From Rostratula benghalensis (lineage: Eukaryota > Chordata > Aves > Charadriiformes > Rostratulidae), in assembly GCA_013399305.1 (NCBI GenBank), contig VXAI01000039.1, forward strand, positions 1,915,875 to 1,979,874: a stretch of DNA of 64,000 nt, read 5' to 3'. The notes below the pieces were generated by a model. It made no database searches and was not told the DNA's origin. It worked only from the letters and a program-made list of their open reading frames with translations. Positions 38,046-50,880 of the stretch are shown here, one piece after another. Position numbers and translations under genes: made by a program. Position 1 is the stretch's first letter. Each line of letters opens with the position of its first letter.

Positions 38046-41000
38046 AAAAGGAGTCTGACCATAACATAATATGTATTCAGGATGAAAAACCAAGCCAAAT
38101 GGAGTGAAATAAGAAGCAAGACATATGACCATGTAGATTTCTCCCAGGCTTTGCAGAGCACACCCCCCTCCTCTTGCTGAGTTCAGCCTTGTGCTTTTGG
38201 CCACAGTCTGACATCTGTACTTGGCTACCTACACATCTCAGCCAAGGAGTGGGTAGATGCTCACACAACTGCATCTGCTTCAGGTTTGACTGGACAGCCT
38301 TGGGCAATGAATGCTGGCAACTTCTCCCTGTGTTGAGGGATGTGGATGGGACCATGCCACAGCTTCAGCCCAGCCCTTATTGCCACTTTTCATGCTTTCA
38401 AGAGCAGAAGCAAGAGGGGCTGGCATTTTGCTCCATCCCACCTTGATGGGGAGTTGGGCACAGCTAAGAAGCTGGAAAGCTTAGCTGGAAGGTAAGAAGC
38501 TGGAAACTAAGAAGTCTTCAGATTCCTACCACTGTGATATTAGAATATCTAGTTCTCAGGGGACCAAAATGCCTGTGCAAGCACTAGCAGTGGCTCAAAA
38601 AAGGTTCCATTATAAATTACAAAAGGGCTATGTCCCTGCGTGTAGATACCATGGTTTAAGACACTATTCAGTATTTTCTACTTTAAAAATATGCTCAGAT
38701 TACTGATGGACTTTGTGTGAGTTTTGAAATTTTTCAAGGGAGACAGAGGGAGTTGAAGATACAGACTTACAGACTGGAGTCCAAACAACCACATCTCAAA
38801 CAAACAAACAACATTTCTGTTGTTGCAGCATTTTCTTCCTCTGAGGCTTGTGCTGCAGCACTCAGAGGTGGCGATACAAGGTTCGTGATGAAGTAAGTGG
38901 GCAAACAGGTTTCTGATTTCAGTTGGATGCAAGGCAAAGGAAAATAGCCAGCAGTCAGCACATTTGGTTCTGTGATAAATCATCGGTCTCCCTGCTGCCT
39001 TCTCATCAGACTCATGGACTGGGGTCTCTGTTGGGAATTTTTCAAACCACACTATAGTATCTACTTATAGAAGAAAAAGGACTAAGGAAAAGCAATAGCT
39101 CAGTCACTGGGATAGTAAAACTTATTAATTTGAAAGGGACTTTTTTATTTCTCCAGACATTCCTATAAGCTATAAAAATGCAGTGAAAGGAAGGCTCATG
39201 AGAGGGTGACAAAACAAGAAAAGGCAATAAAGCTGTGCACACTGGAGTCAAATTACCACATCCTATATCACTCCATTCCATACGCACATTCCTTCTGGTG
39301 GTATAGTCAGACGACTCCACGTGGTCTGTATGATCCTCTCTCCTATTGCTTGACTCATCCCTGTTCTGTTCCTCTCCCTGCATTTCATGTTGCTGTAAGA
39401 AGGGCCGTTCCTTGCCACAGCCAGGGCTTGCCCAACTGCCTGTTGCAGCAGGTCCTGCCTGTCAGTCTGGCTGGAAGAGGAATCCTTACAAGCCCTCAGG
39501 CTAGCTGTCGGGCGCACACGCTCTTCTGATGAGGGAGCAGAAACATTTCAGGATGGCTAATCTGCAGACAAGATCCTATTAAAATGGGGTGCTTAGAAAG
39601 TGTTATCTAGGTATAACCTGAAAGAGGAAGCAAGCGTTTAAGTTCATTTCTAAACGATGGAAACTGCTTTCTCCTCACTGTACTGCCATCCAGCATTAAC
39701 TGCCAGTGTTTCAAATTCAGTCACGTCTTAGAATCAAACTGTGAACATGTAGTCTCATTTCTTAGCCCCAGTACTAAAGGTTTTCTGCAATTTATGCATT
39801 TAGTTGCATCTACTTAATCTTGTGGCCTTCCAGCTCTGCATCAGGGATACCCACGTGACCTCATTGTGATGCAAATCTCTTAGTGTTCCTAGCTCTCAGG
39901 AGGGCGCTGAAATTAAAGATGCAAAAGCTCCAGAGGCTCTCCAACTACCTCTGAGAGAACACAGACTGGGTCACTGGCTGAAATTTAGTATACAATCTTG
40001 CTGATGTAAAGGACAAGCCCAGAGAAAACTGTCTGTTAATCATAATCCAAATGGCACGGCTAGGGTTTTACAAAGCTCCAGCAAGGCATGGGAATAGAAC
40101 TTGTAAAGGCTTTAATCTGTCTATGCTGCAAGATTTAATCACACTCCTATCACCTATTTTATAAGTGGTTTCTAGACAGTAGAGGTGAGACCTGGGAGAT
40201 CTGCAAGAGTTTCTGCTCCTCTTCTCCAGCAGATCTCTTTAAAGGTGAGGACTGTGTCTAGGACTGGAGGGAAAAGGCAAGAAGCTCCTTCAAAGGTCCT
40301 GCCTGCCTTGTTGATCTATGAGCAAGCAGAGATGAGAGCAAAGGATGTCCCCAGCTGGCTGCCCTCAGCAAAGGGGTCCTGACCCACCAGTGCCTGTGGG
40401 GTACATAAGCCTCTATATAAACTCTTCCCTCTCCAGTTCAATTTCTCCCCCAAGACCCAAGTTCATAGTTCCCACCCTTGCAGTCAGAGTAAGCCCCAGG
40501 TACATTGTGGGGCTGGTTACACAAGCAAAAGCTGCCTTTGTGTGGGGAGCAAGGGTCCCTGCTCTTCCCTGGATGGGTGCTCCCCTCCCTTTCCCCCTGC
40601 AGCTGAGGTTTTGCCTGGGAGAGTTGGGGCTGACAGTGGTTGGGGAGAGCTCTGGCACAACTGACTCACTCCCATGGAGATACCCTTCCAAAATCAAACA
40701 GAATTTAAAAGTGGACCTACCAGAAGGAAGCTGCTAAAGGCAGTGGGGAGTTGATAGGGGCACCTGGTATGTGACATCTGCACGGTGCTTTGTGCAGCTC
40801 TTTAATGCCCAGAGTAAAGAGAGGCAGGAGTGCCCAGCCATGGGCTCAGGGAGCTGAAGACTTAGGCATCCCTCTGCCCTTTGGAGATGCTAGCAGCCAG
40901 TACACTGCAAGTGAGCCGAGGAAGCTGGAGCCTGGTCACACTGCGTTGCTTGTGTTGTGTCCCTCCGTTTCCCTGGGACCTCTGTTTGCTCTGTCCATGG

Positions 41001-41109
41001 CAGGATTTTTCCTCTGACTGCTTTGATTCAGTGCCTGCAGCATATTTTCCCAACGTGTCTGTAATGCAGCAGAGCTGTGGTAATGTAGACAAGACCAAAC
41101 CATTTCATA

Positions 41110-41142
41110 GTTTGCTTAGCTCACTATTACAGCTAAGCAAAC
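41110..41142. repeat. Perfect 12-bp inverted repeat, 9-base loop
   Basis: GTTTGCTTAGCT at 41110-41121 is followed after CACTATTAC by its exact reverse complement AGCTAAGCAAAC at 41131-41142. It can form a short hairpin in DNA, or in the TMEM154 intron RNA. No miRNA-like length or bulged duplex is apparent. Confidence 0.85.
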
Positions 41143-41853
41143 CTGCTAACTACAAGCAGCTCAGCAGCACAGCAGGAGCCAGTTTTACGTCCTACTTATC
41201 CTACTGGTTTTCAGGGAAAAAATACTTGCATCAAACCACCTATTTCAACAATGCATTTTAAAACTGTAATAGAAGAAGTCCAGTGATAGCTCAGAGGTAC
41301 CATACTCTCTCCTTGCTTTCTGGAGAGCTCCAGGGACTGCAAGCACTTCTTGTCCGTACTGAGGCACTTTGGCAGTGATTTGATTGACACCAAAGGCATA
41401 TAAGCACCATCTGGCAAGGTTTTACTAAAAAAATTGCCTGTCTTGTGCAGTCACTGGCTGCCAAAATGCTAGTGAAAAAAATTACCCCCTGCAAATGGGT
41501 GAGAGGTTCTGTAATGACACCCCAACACTTCAGCATTTTGTCACAAGCGGCTTTTCCACTTGCTGTTCTTCCCTTCGGTTCAGGACCAAAATCCACAGTG
41601 CTGACCACTTTGTTCTACAGCTGAGAATTCAAAATATTTGTCTCTGCAACTGGCTGCTCTTTTGTTAAACCGGTTTCAGTGCACCAGGACTACGGCTTTT
41701 GAATGCGGTGCTCCATCTTTAACTTTACTATTAAACACTGATAGTACAGGTGTGGAGTTAAAAAGTTACAACAAATAATTAAAATTAGAGCCAAAATGCC
41801 TGTCAGGACAGCATGGAAACTCTGGTTCCCTACACACCTGAAATTTAGAAATT

Positions 41854-41975
41854 GTAGTATTTGGTTGCTGCCATTTGGGGGTTAGGTCTAAGGAAGAAAA
41901 GTCAAAGCTTTAGGAACTGTAGGATTCGGTTGCTGCCATTCAGGATTAGGTCTAAGGAAAAAAAGTCAAAGCTTT
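41854..41975. repeat. Two-copy tandem duplication, about 65-bp period
   Basis: Copy 1 (41854-41911) and copy 2 (41919-41975) share GGTTGCTGCCATT, then TTAGGTCTAAGGAA and AAAGTCAAAGCTTT, with a handful of substitutions and a one-base length difference. It is a diverged direct duplication in TMEM154 intron 1, about 180 bp inside the exon 1 donor. Confidence 0.9.
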
Positions 41976-42157
41976 GAAAAAGTCAGGCAGCTGAAAACAG
42001 AGAGGGAAAGCACAGTTAAAAGAAGCGGAGAGCAAGTCCCCACAGATCTTCCCCGAGCACTCAGTTCAGAGGGTGTTGCCCTCCGACTCAGTCCCATTGC
42101 TGCAGGCACAAAACGTGGTCCCACCTCAGAAGGCAAAAAAGGCGCTTTCTTACTCAC

Positions 42158-42224
42158 CATTGCCAGGAGATCCTCCGGCCAGCGAGAGGGCAGAAAGCAG
42201 GGTGATGAGGTTTGGCTTTCGCAT
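42158..42224 (-). CDS. TMEM154: TMEM154 exon 1: start codon and signal peptide
   Basis: Read leftward, GCAGC-ATG opens a frame encoding MRKPNLITLLSALSLAGGSP and GN plus one base, followed by a consensus GTGAGT donor. The peptide has the n-region (RKP), h-region (LITLLSALSLA) and small-residue end of a cleavable signal peptide, as expected for a type I membrane protein. The phase-1 end joins exactly to exon 2 to give Asp. Joined to the exons at 33650-33961, 31874-31901, 30624-30709 and 29124-29188, it gives one frame of 185 codons before the stop, close to the roughly 183 residues of the human protein; either cassette option would lengthen it to 192 or 197. Confidence 0.88.
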
Positions 42225-42430
42225 GCTGCCTCAGCGGCGCTCCCACCCGAGGGGCGCTCGGGCTGGCTCCTGCTTCACCCGAACATTGACGTTTCCTGTT
42301 TCCTGCCGGGGTGCATCTGAGCCGCATTTCTGCAGGAGATGGACTCTCTTTGATGGGTTTTAGGAAGTGATGTAATTCCGTCTGGGCCTGTCAAGCGAGC
42401 AACGATTGCAAAAGAAAGAAGGGGAAAAAA
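42225..42430 (-). promoter_or_regulatory. TMEM154: TMEM154 5' UTR and proximal promoter
   Basis: The 80 bases upstream of the start codon are GC-rich. Read in gene orientation there is a tandem CAGGAAACAGGAAAC (42305-42291), two GGAA cores of the ETS/NFAT type, and no clear TATA box. Paired GGAA sites suit a gene expressed in blood cells, but that regulatory reading is inference. A pyrimidine-rich run (read leftward) lies at about 42436-42410. Confidence 0.45.
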
Positions 42431-45400
42431 AAAAAAGTTGCTTTTCAAGCACTACGTCTGCTGAAGCACCTTTATGCTGTAGATGTGCCCCTACATTCCT
42501 CTGCTTTTTTGACTCCTGACTTACAACCATCTACCTACATCTACACACGGTGTCATGGGATGAACATCACACAAATAAAATCACAAAAGACCATTGATGT
42601 GTGTTAGCAGGAAGGTTTTACGTTGCTTTTCAGGGTGGTTGAGCAAGCAGATTTCAATTGTGCCTCCTCCCTGACCTCAGTTTTCAAGCTGTAATTCTCT
42701 CCCCAGGACGGTGGGACACAGTGTGCATTTGTGATCCCAAAAGACAACCCCCAATTGAGGCAGTCTCCAGCAAATGCAAAAAGTGGCTGGTTCACTTGGC
42801 AGCCTGTAACTGAGTATTTTGGACTGGTTTGAGCCAGGGAAGAGGAAAAGGCAGAAGACCACATCATTTTTTGTGAGAAGCAGGTGGCTTAGCTGGAAAG
42901 CACTTAGACACCAGTATGACAACGGCTGCAGATGGCAAGAGACAGAAGGTCTCGAGCTCCAACAGAATGCAGTGCCTGGTGTGGGGGTCCCTGGTGCCAC
43001 AGTTGATGGAGGTGGTGAGAGGGCAGGTAACTTCTGCCTCCCTTCCTCCATCCTCCTGATTTTTGCTCCCTCCCACTGGTCTCTGTCTGGAAGGAAAGAC
43101 CATCTGACATGGCTGTGCCCCACCACACTGCCCTGTCCTCTGTGCTCACCACCCCACCACCACCCGCTCACTCAGAAACACGTGAGGGTTCAGCAGGGGC
43201 TTCCACATATCACCTGTCACTGGATTTGAGCAATGGAGGAATTCAACAGTAAACTAAATAATTTCAATCATCTTGTTATACAGGGTGGGCCAAGCCAGGG
43301 CTCAGAACTTGGACCCGGGTCTAAACTATGCCTGTTCCAAAGCAAGGTCCCGGGGAGGTTGGACTATAGGTTTGGTTTGTTCTACGATACAAAGAAGCAG
43401 TAAGTCTGAAAAATTTATTACTGACTCCCAGAGAGTCTGCATCCCCGATTTGACTCTGGAGCATGCCAGGTTTGAGCCATTTTAAATAGTTGCTTAAAAT
43501 TTTCTAGTAATAAACTGGGAAGAAGAGATGCATGCTTCCCGCATAGCAGCTTCATGGTACTCCCTCTACATACTAGTCTGTGTCAAAATCTGATTTCTGC
43601 TGAGTTATTTGAAGCTGGCAATGATGAATCTTCCTGTTCAGATTAGTGGGAGTTGCTGAAGCGACCAGTTGTTGCTCTCCTTCTGCAGCTAATAAATTCT
43701 CTTAACAGACTGATGCTTTTATAGGTTGTCAGTTACAGTGTCTTAGCTTGAGTAGCTGAGAAATAGGTTGGTGATTAATTTAATGACCAACTTGTTAATA
43801 GATTTAAAACAGTTGAATGTTTAGTTATCTATAAATCTGAACTGGTTGCTCAGTATTGGCAATGTATATTTATGCACTTCATAAAAGAGTGGGGAAAAAT
43901 AGCAAAGCAAAGTTACATTGCAGCTACAAAAAGATAAAGAGGAACTCTGAGTTATGAAACAACTGACTAATTAAACATTTCTAGAAGATATTCTTTAATA
44001 TGATATCATAGTCACACATGATAATACTCACCAGACAGAAGTGTTAGAGGAGAGACTTGCAACTGCTTTTAAGATTTTCCCATTAAAGAATTAGAGAAGT
44101 TCCAACTATTAGTAATAACATCTAATAGATAGAGATACTTTCAATTACAAAAGTACTATTGAGGCTAGTCAGGTATCTCCCATGTTGTTAGAGATGCTGT
44201 AGCTTTGTCTGGTCTGGCAGTGGGAAAACCAATAATCAGCCACTGGGGCAGCAGTGGTAAGGGCCTTCTGTGTTTTGATGAGCATAGACTCAGGCCCAAA
44301 GGCTATTACTGTCATCCAGCCTCAGCTTTTCTGTAGCTTAATCAATAGCAGGCAAAGTCATGCTTCTTAACAGTATTTTTATCTGTCATTTATTTAATGC
44401 ATAAAGGGTGTGTATCTTCCTTGCCATGTCTTCCCCATCTTCCCAAGTTTGGCACTCTCAGTCTTGCTAATATCCCATGGGCTGCAAATATTTTCTCTTG
44501 GTTTGTCCTACCCTGCATTTTTGACTGGGTTGCCCCAGTGAGAATTAGTCCAACTCACTCGTCCCTGACTAAAACAGAAGCTGAGATAGAAAGACTGGAA
44601 TGGAAAAGAGGAAAGGACTTGCCATTTTTGCATTGTATCTTTGCTGCATTTTATTTCCTGTCTCCAATGTAAAAACCTATATACTTTCCTCTTTTCTCTT
44701 CCAGTCTGTCTCTACAGGTTGTATCATTTCCCACTTGGATTCTCATCAACTACTTTTGACACACGTTCAGTGAATAACTCATTGCTGCCCTTTGAGACCA
44801 AGACAGCCACCCACCAGTGTGTACCCAATAAATGACTTCTAAGGCAGATCAAGGAAACGTGACTTAATGCTGCATTACGTTTTAATTAAGACTTTAGGGT
44901 GACACAAAGTCAGCTTGGCAAGCATTTAACTATTCTAATTAAAAAAAAAATGTAGAGAAAGAGGAATGAAGTATTTTGGATGCTGATGACTGTCACAAAA
45001 GGGCAGTTGCCTTAGTCTATTCCCACCAGTGCCATATTCATGCTCTCCCTAAAACATCCCCAAGTGGGCTCACTTTGGCTGTGTGGGAATTTGGGTTAGT
45101 ACCTTCACCTCAGTCAATAGCATGCTTCTCTTTTCACAGCAGGAGTACAGAAACCAAAAGCTACAAAACAAACTTGTGCATTTGGAAACCCAAGTGGCTT
45201 CTGTCACAGATGATTTTGATAAGAAGGGTAGATTGCAACTGATAATTTCATAGGCCTTAATGTATCCACTAGGATCCACAATGCACCTTAGCGAAAAGAA
45301 ATGCCTTTTTGCAGATGAGACAACTAAGTTTCCTGGGTGTTTTCAGTCTATATTACCCAGCTGGAAACATCTGTGCATGCTTTCAGTACTGTTTCATTGA

Positions 45401-48400
45401 TTTTTATGTAATAAAGGGCATTTCTGACTGCCTAGCTAGGCTGTTTGCTAATGTTCTTCCCTTATCAGAGAAAGGTTTGCATCACTGTGATTACAGGATG
45501 TCATCAGTGTGACATTTTCAGAAAAACAAGCGTTTTGTAATGCTGCAGCATCCTGACTCACACTCTTCTTGTTCCTTTTTTCTATGAAAACTCTAACACA
45601 ACAACAACAGCAGCTAAACTTCTGAGTGTGATGGAGCAAGCTGCTGGTTGGTTACAGGCCTTGTAATATAAACTCCTGCTAGTGCAGCTTGTCTGCCACA
45701 GCTGTCAGCCGCTCATCCGCCTGCTCTCAAGTGCAGGCCAAGGCTAGTACTAGTCAAGTTCTGCTAGTCCATTAATGATTGATTTCTGCCTCCTATATAT
45801 ATTAGGAAAGGCCAGATAAAATTTTCCCACAAGTCACCATGAAAATACAGGAAATCACACTGATTGCAATTCACTGCAACATTAAAATTATATATATATA
45901 TCCCCAAAGCAAAGCCCACAGAGATCTCCTCAAGCCAGCCTAAGTGCCAGCTGCAATGGTGCTTCTGTGGGCTGCAGAGATAAGTAAGAGTTGCGGAATC
46001 AAGGCTAAAATCCACAGCACCCTTGTGTAGAAACCTCATGTGGACCAGCAACCACATCTGCAGTTGCACTTTTTTCAGAGCAAGTTTTGCCTGGATGAGT
46101 TGCAGAAGTTCTCTCTCTAGTAAACTCTCTCAATTCTGGATTATGTGAAAAGACAAACTAGATTTTATTTCAGCTGCAGAAGTGCTCAAGAAAAAGCTTT
46201 ATACCTTTCTGAAACCAATGGCACCCGTATAAATTAGAACAATGTTTCAAACAATGAGATGTTTGCCCTAACTGGATATTATAACTAAATAATATAATAA
46301 TTTTAATAACATATCTAAAATTAGAGTGATAACAAAAGCATAAAAACAAGTATCTCCCAGTTTTAAATACCTCTCTGCTTAACCAGTCTTGTAAATTTCT
46401 GCTTTCTTTTTTTGTCTTTTTCCTTATTTTCTTCCTTACACACAATGCAGGCCAATAAATCATGGCTTTAATATTTTTTGGAAACTTCAGTAGGAACAGA
46501 AGGAAAATACAAAACTATACTTGAAAATATCCAGATGTTTGTATATAAGTTTCCTTTAACAAAATAAAAAATGGATTCCAAGTCTCTTAGCATTGAAATC
46601 TAGGTGAGACTCCATGAGAGATGTATCTTTGTCCCAATGCAGGCTGGATAAAGGTGGGATGAACCCCCCAAAGTACTGCTTCAGGGTTTGTTTTTGGGAA
46701 AACCTGTGCTTATCTCAGTGCTACCAGCTTCACATTCCCTTTGGCAGCTAAATAACATGGATTCTGTCCCAACTTTGCAAGGCCCAAATGCTCCAAGCTC
46801 CAGCAGCAGCTGTGCATCCCCACTACCACCCTCTTCTTCCCCCTCCCCTCTCCCCCAAACTCTTTGTTTTAACATGGAAAACCTCAGCAGTTAGGCCAGG
46901 AGGCTGTGCCCCACTTTATTTCAAAACTATGCAAAGCACCCTCATGAGACATGAAGCCGTGAGCATCTCAGACAAGCAACCAGGGTCTGTCTAATGCAAT
47001 TCTGAGAATCAAGTTTTCAGGCACTTTTCTTAATTCTGACAATACCGCTATTGTGACAGAAACTTACAATATATTAACCTCATCTGTTTGGATCTTTCAA
47101 GGCCAGTGATGGAATGAAACTGAAATAAAATGCATCAACTTTTAAAAGGGTTTGGGTCCTGACTTTTTATGTACGAATAAATCAGGGTTTCACTTCTTTG
47201 TGGAGCCGCACATGGAATTATTAGTTAAAAGTTTGTCTCACTCTTTGAAAATAATTGTGTAAATGATACATTACAATGCTTAGGGTATAGGGTGGAATCA
47301 GAGACTGAAGGGTTTAAATACAAATTTCCTGCAGAGTTGCGGTGTATCCCAAAGACTTTAGGTATAAACAGTCCGAGACAAACTAATTCAAGGAATAAGT
47401 GGTTACTCCTGCAGTTCTGTTGGCAGGAGAGCATCCCTTTCCACTACTCGCCACAGGTTTGGGAAGACACCTGACCAGACCTGGACTCCAAAACTCCTGT
47501 TTCATGTGTATGGATATAATAAGCTATGTCTTGTGCTCAGATGCCAGTTCAGAACAGGAGGCGACTGCAGTCTCCAGTATCAGGAATAAAGTTGTCCTGT
47601 ATAGGAATGACTGCACAGGCACAGGAGGGGAGCAGACATCGCAGTACAGACAGATACAGGATGGACAATACAATTGTAATGCTAAAACGAGCATCTGTGC
47701 AATTTGGAAAGACACTTCAGAGAATGGAAATTCTCTGTGGCTGCTCCTGGGAGCAAGAGAAGAAACACTGCCTGGGTGTCCGGGTGTCTGGCCACAGGTT
47801 CCCGTGTGCCAGCTCAGTTCCTGGGTGCGCAGACAGCAACTTAAATGGGGAAAAAGCCGCCAGGCGGAGAATAATCTTTACATGAAACACCATGACTGCA
47901 TGTCTTACACAGAGGTGCCCACTCATTAGCTGTCACTTTCAAGTCGGTGTTAGCTTATAGATTCAGCTTGAAAAAACCCCACAGTGCTCTATAGAAATCG
48001 GAACATTTTTTCTTAAACAGATAATAAAAAGCAAGATTGCTGAAATAAAGGATTGATGAAAAAACCCAAGCATTAATCTGCCTCCTGTGTATTCCTTGGT
48101 GAATTTAGTAAAATGAAGAGTAGAAAAACAAGGTACTTTAGGGAAAGAAAACCAGATTTTTTTAAACCCTTCTTATTTTTATTTCTAGGGTGCTTCAACT
48201 TGACTGAAGGTTATTTTCTCAGCTGTGAACAATTCGTAAGAAGAGAATAAAGTCTGAAAAGCACTTTCTTGCAGTAATACCCTACCATAAAAAAAATCAC
48301 ACCAGCACATCCAAACTGTAACATGAGTACTAAGATTTTTCCAGCCACACCTTAAGTATCTTAAGATAAACTTTGATGTCCTAAAATAATGCTGCTTAAA

Positions 48401-50249
48401 TGTTGCCTGATTTTTTTTAGACTGTGGCAGCTCTCATTTGATCCTCCCATCTAAGTCTCCCTTTCTGTCTTCTTGAATTAAAATGTTCTCTACTTTCTCC
48501 TTTGCATATTTTCACTGTAATTACTGAACTTTACTTCACAAATAGCTAATATAGAGTCCAGACTGAAAGGAAACATTAAAGACGTGCTTTTTTAAAGCTA
48601 CTTAGACACCTAAAGCTGCAAATAAGCACTAACTACCTTCAAGAGTATGGATATCTGATCTGGAGCAAGTTTGGTTCCTATATACTTTGAAAAAGTGTAT
48701 TTTCCTAGCTGGTCATTTAAATACCTTTAAAGGATCTGACCCAAGTGCCCAGTTCTAGACTGGCATTATGAACCACCCTTTAAAATCATGGAGGCTCCAG
48801 TCGTGTCTTTGTCCAGCTCTGCAGAATTTGTGCACACATTTAAGCATGGAAATAGCCCCAGTGGAATCAAAGTGATGGCATCCAACTAAAACCAAGACAG
48901 GTATTAAAGGAAAAAAGTGTGATAGTCTGTAGGGAGATTGTATTTATAATGTGTATACTAGCAGGAGGCTAAATTAAGACAGATGTGGATGGCTTTCAGC
49001 CTGTGTTTCGAGCATATGCCTTTTTAACTTCAGGTTCCTGTACAGAAAATTGTTGATGCTCCTGAAGGCATTTTTGCCCACTCTTTTATGTCAGTGGAAA
49101 CAAGGACTGAAGCAACGAATCAGAGGTGGTTATTTTAAAATAGACCTAAGCATATTTTTGTACATGATTTAAAAAATAAAAAAAAAAGGTACATAAGGTA
49201 TTTTCTCTGCCACTATATTGTTAATACTGGTTTGACCATCACAGATGCTAGTGTGTGACATATTCCTTTGACAGTGTGATCCTATTAAGCACACAGATCA
49301 CTAAATCTATGATTTTCTTCAGTCTTTGCAATGCCATGGACACTGTGTCATGAATTTGTAAACTTCTGCGTGGTATCTGAAATCATTCAGATGGCATGAT
49401 GAAACCTGGGAGGTCACATGCAGCACCCTCATTTTCAGCAGGCAATGACAGTATTATCTTACTTATAATTCTTATTTCTCTGAAAACAGTGCCCTGACCC
49501 AACACAGGGTGTATTTAATTCCTGACCAAGTCTTTGTGCAGTTGATAATATTTTTTTTTCTGATGCTTTATTCATCCAAAATTCCATCAGTCACAACCCA
49601 GGGTGGGATATGCTGAGTGGAGTTATGGCAGAAAGCACCTCTTCTCAGTACCTTGTGTTTAAATCTTTCAGTTCAGTGTAGCTGACTATAGTTACAGTGC
49701 TGCAAGACTACCTGGGAAAAGAAATTCAGAAATTTTGCTTTGTGTCTTTTCTGCTACTTCATGTTTGTTTCTTTCTCTCTGAGATATGCCTTTCTTCATT
49801 ACTCATGAGAAACTATGGTGGTTTATTACATATTCAAAGTAAGTTTATGTGTTTATTCATTTAGTCTGAATTACTTCACATTTAAGTTGCAATATAGCTG
49901 TCATTCAGTGAAACCTTAAGAATTTGATTAAGTTGCGCAAGTGCTGAGCTAACCAAAATGTCACTTGGAGAAACATCATGAATTTGTATAAATTACAGAA
50001 ACACTGAGTTTGCCAAAATTCAAGCAGCTGCTATGTCCCTTTCCTCCTGCTTGAGTCTGGCATGGGAAGAAATCCTTCCCAAACAGCTGTGTTAGATGTG
50101 CTGTAGCTCATTTTCAGGTACACCGTTTTGTCTGACATCTGTGACAGCAGTGCAAGTTGGCATACCTCCACTAGGTATTTTTCTAGTTGCTGAAGAGAAC
50201 AGTAACAGTGAAATATACCTCAGTATGGGCTAGCAGTCCTAATAGCACT

Positions 50250-50290
50250 ATTAAAGGTCTCTTCCAGCCCAAATGATTCTATGATTCTAT
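50250..50290 (+). mobile_element. CR1 LINE terminal 3' tail, plus orientation
   Basis: TTAAAGGTCTCTTCCAGCCC is followed by AAATGATTCTATGATTCTAT. This is the CR1 3' end with its short ATTCTATG direct repeat, the only plus-oriented copy noticed in the window. About 40 bases remain; similarity may extend some tens of bases further left. Confidence 0.85.
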
Positions 50291-50841
50291 ACAAAGTGAT
50301 ACCCTTTGACTCCTACGGCTCCTTTTCCATGTACCTGTCCATGCCACCATCACACCTCCACACCAAAGTGTAGGGGCACCAAGTATGGTGTGAAGTGAAA
50401 AGTTCCTGGGTCTGACAGGCTGCTGCACTGCCTATATGCTGCTCTCTGAAGTTTGATCTACTGTCAGATGGTACCACTTTTATACTTATGCATACCTTGT
50501 ATACGAGGTAAGCAATATTAAAATAAAAATTCTGCAAGCATTCACCCAGTTACAGGCAGCTGCATCAAGAGCAGAAGAGGTCAATGCTAACAGCTGGCAA
50601 TGACAGTCATGATGGGAAGAATCATAGATATGATCCTATAGGAAATACAGGCTTCCTAGAAGCTAATTTATAATTCCTCTGTTAACCCATTTTGATTCTA
50701 TCTAATTGTGAAATTTTACATCTCCTACCACGTCTGCAAAGGTTAATCCACACATAGCTTGAGCCTACAACCCCCTTGAAAGTCATTAAGGGCAGATCTC
50801 TGCCTGGTATAAATTCTTATAATTGTATCTCCACACAGAGA

Positions 50842-50880
50842 GTGGAGACGTGGAGTGGAGTGGAGTGGAGAACGTGGAGT
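50842..50880. repeat. TGGAG pentanucleotide microsatellite
   Basis: GTGGAGACG is followed by several uninterrupted TGGAG units and a final partial copy (AACGTGGAGT). It is a short tandem repeat with a 5-base period, likely polymorphic, and has no gene nearby. Confidence 0.88.

Larger units (their letters stand above)
33962..42157 (-). other. TMEM154: TMEM154 intron 1
   Basis: This 8.2-kb intron is bounded by a GTGAGT donor (42157-42152) and a TTTGGCAG acceptor. It contains the largest CR1 copy of the window, an inverted repeat at 41110-41142 and a two-copy tandem duplication at 41854-41975. No coding exon was recognised inside it. Open frames of up to 132 codons (for example plus strand 34099-34497 and 40345-40737) have no family resemblance. 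Candidate leukocyte enhancers could lie here, but nothing in the sequence alone singles one out. Confidence 0.75.

Noticed and set aside
42677..43171. 164-codon minus-strand frame upstream of TMEM154
   Set aside because: Five overlapping frames on both strands cover the same DNA and none resembles a known protein; composition effect.
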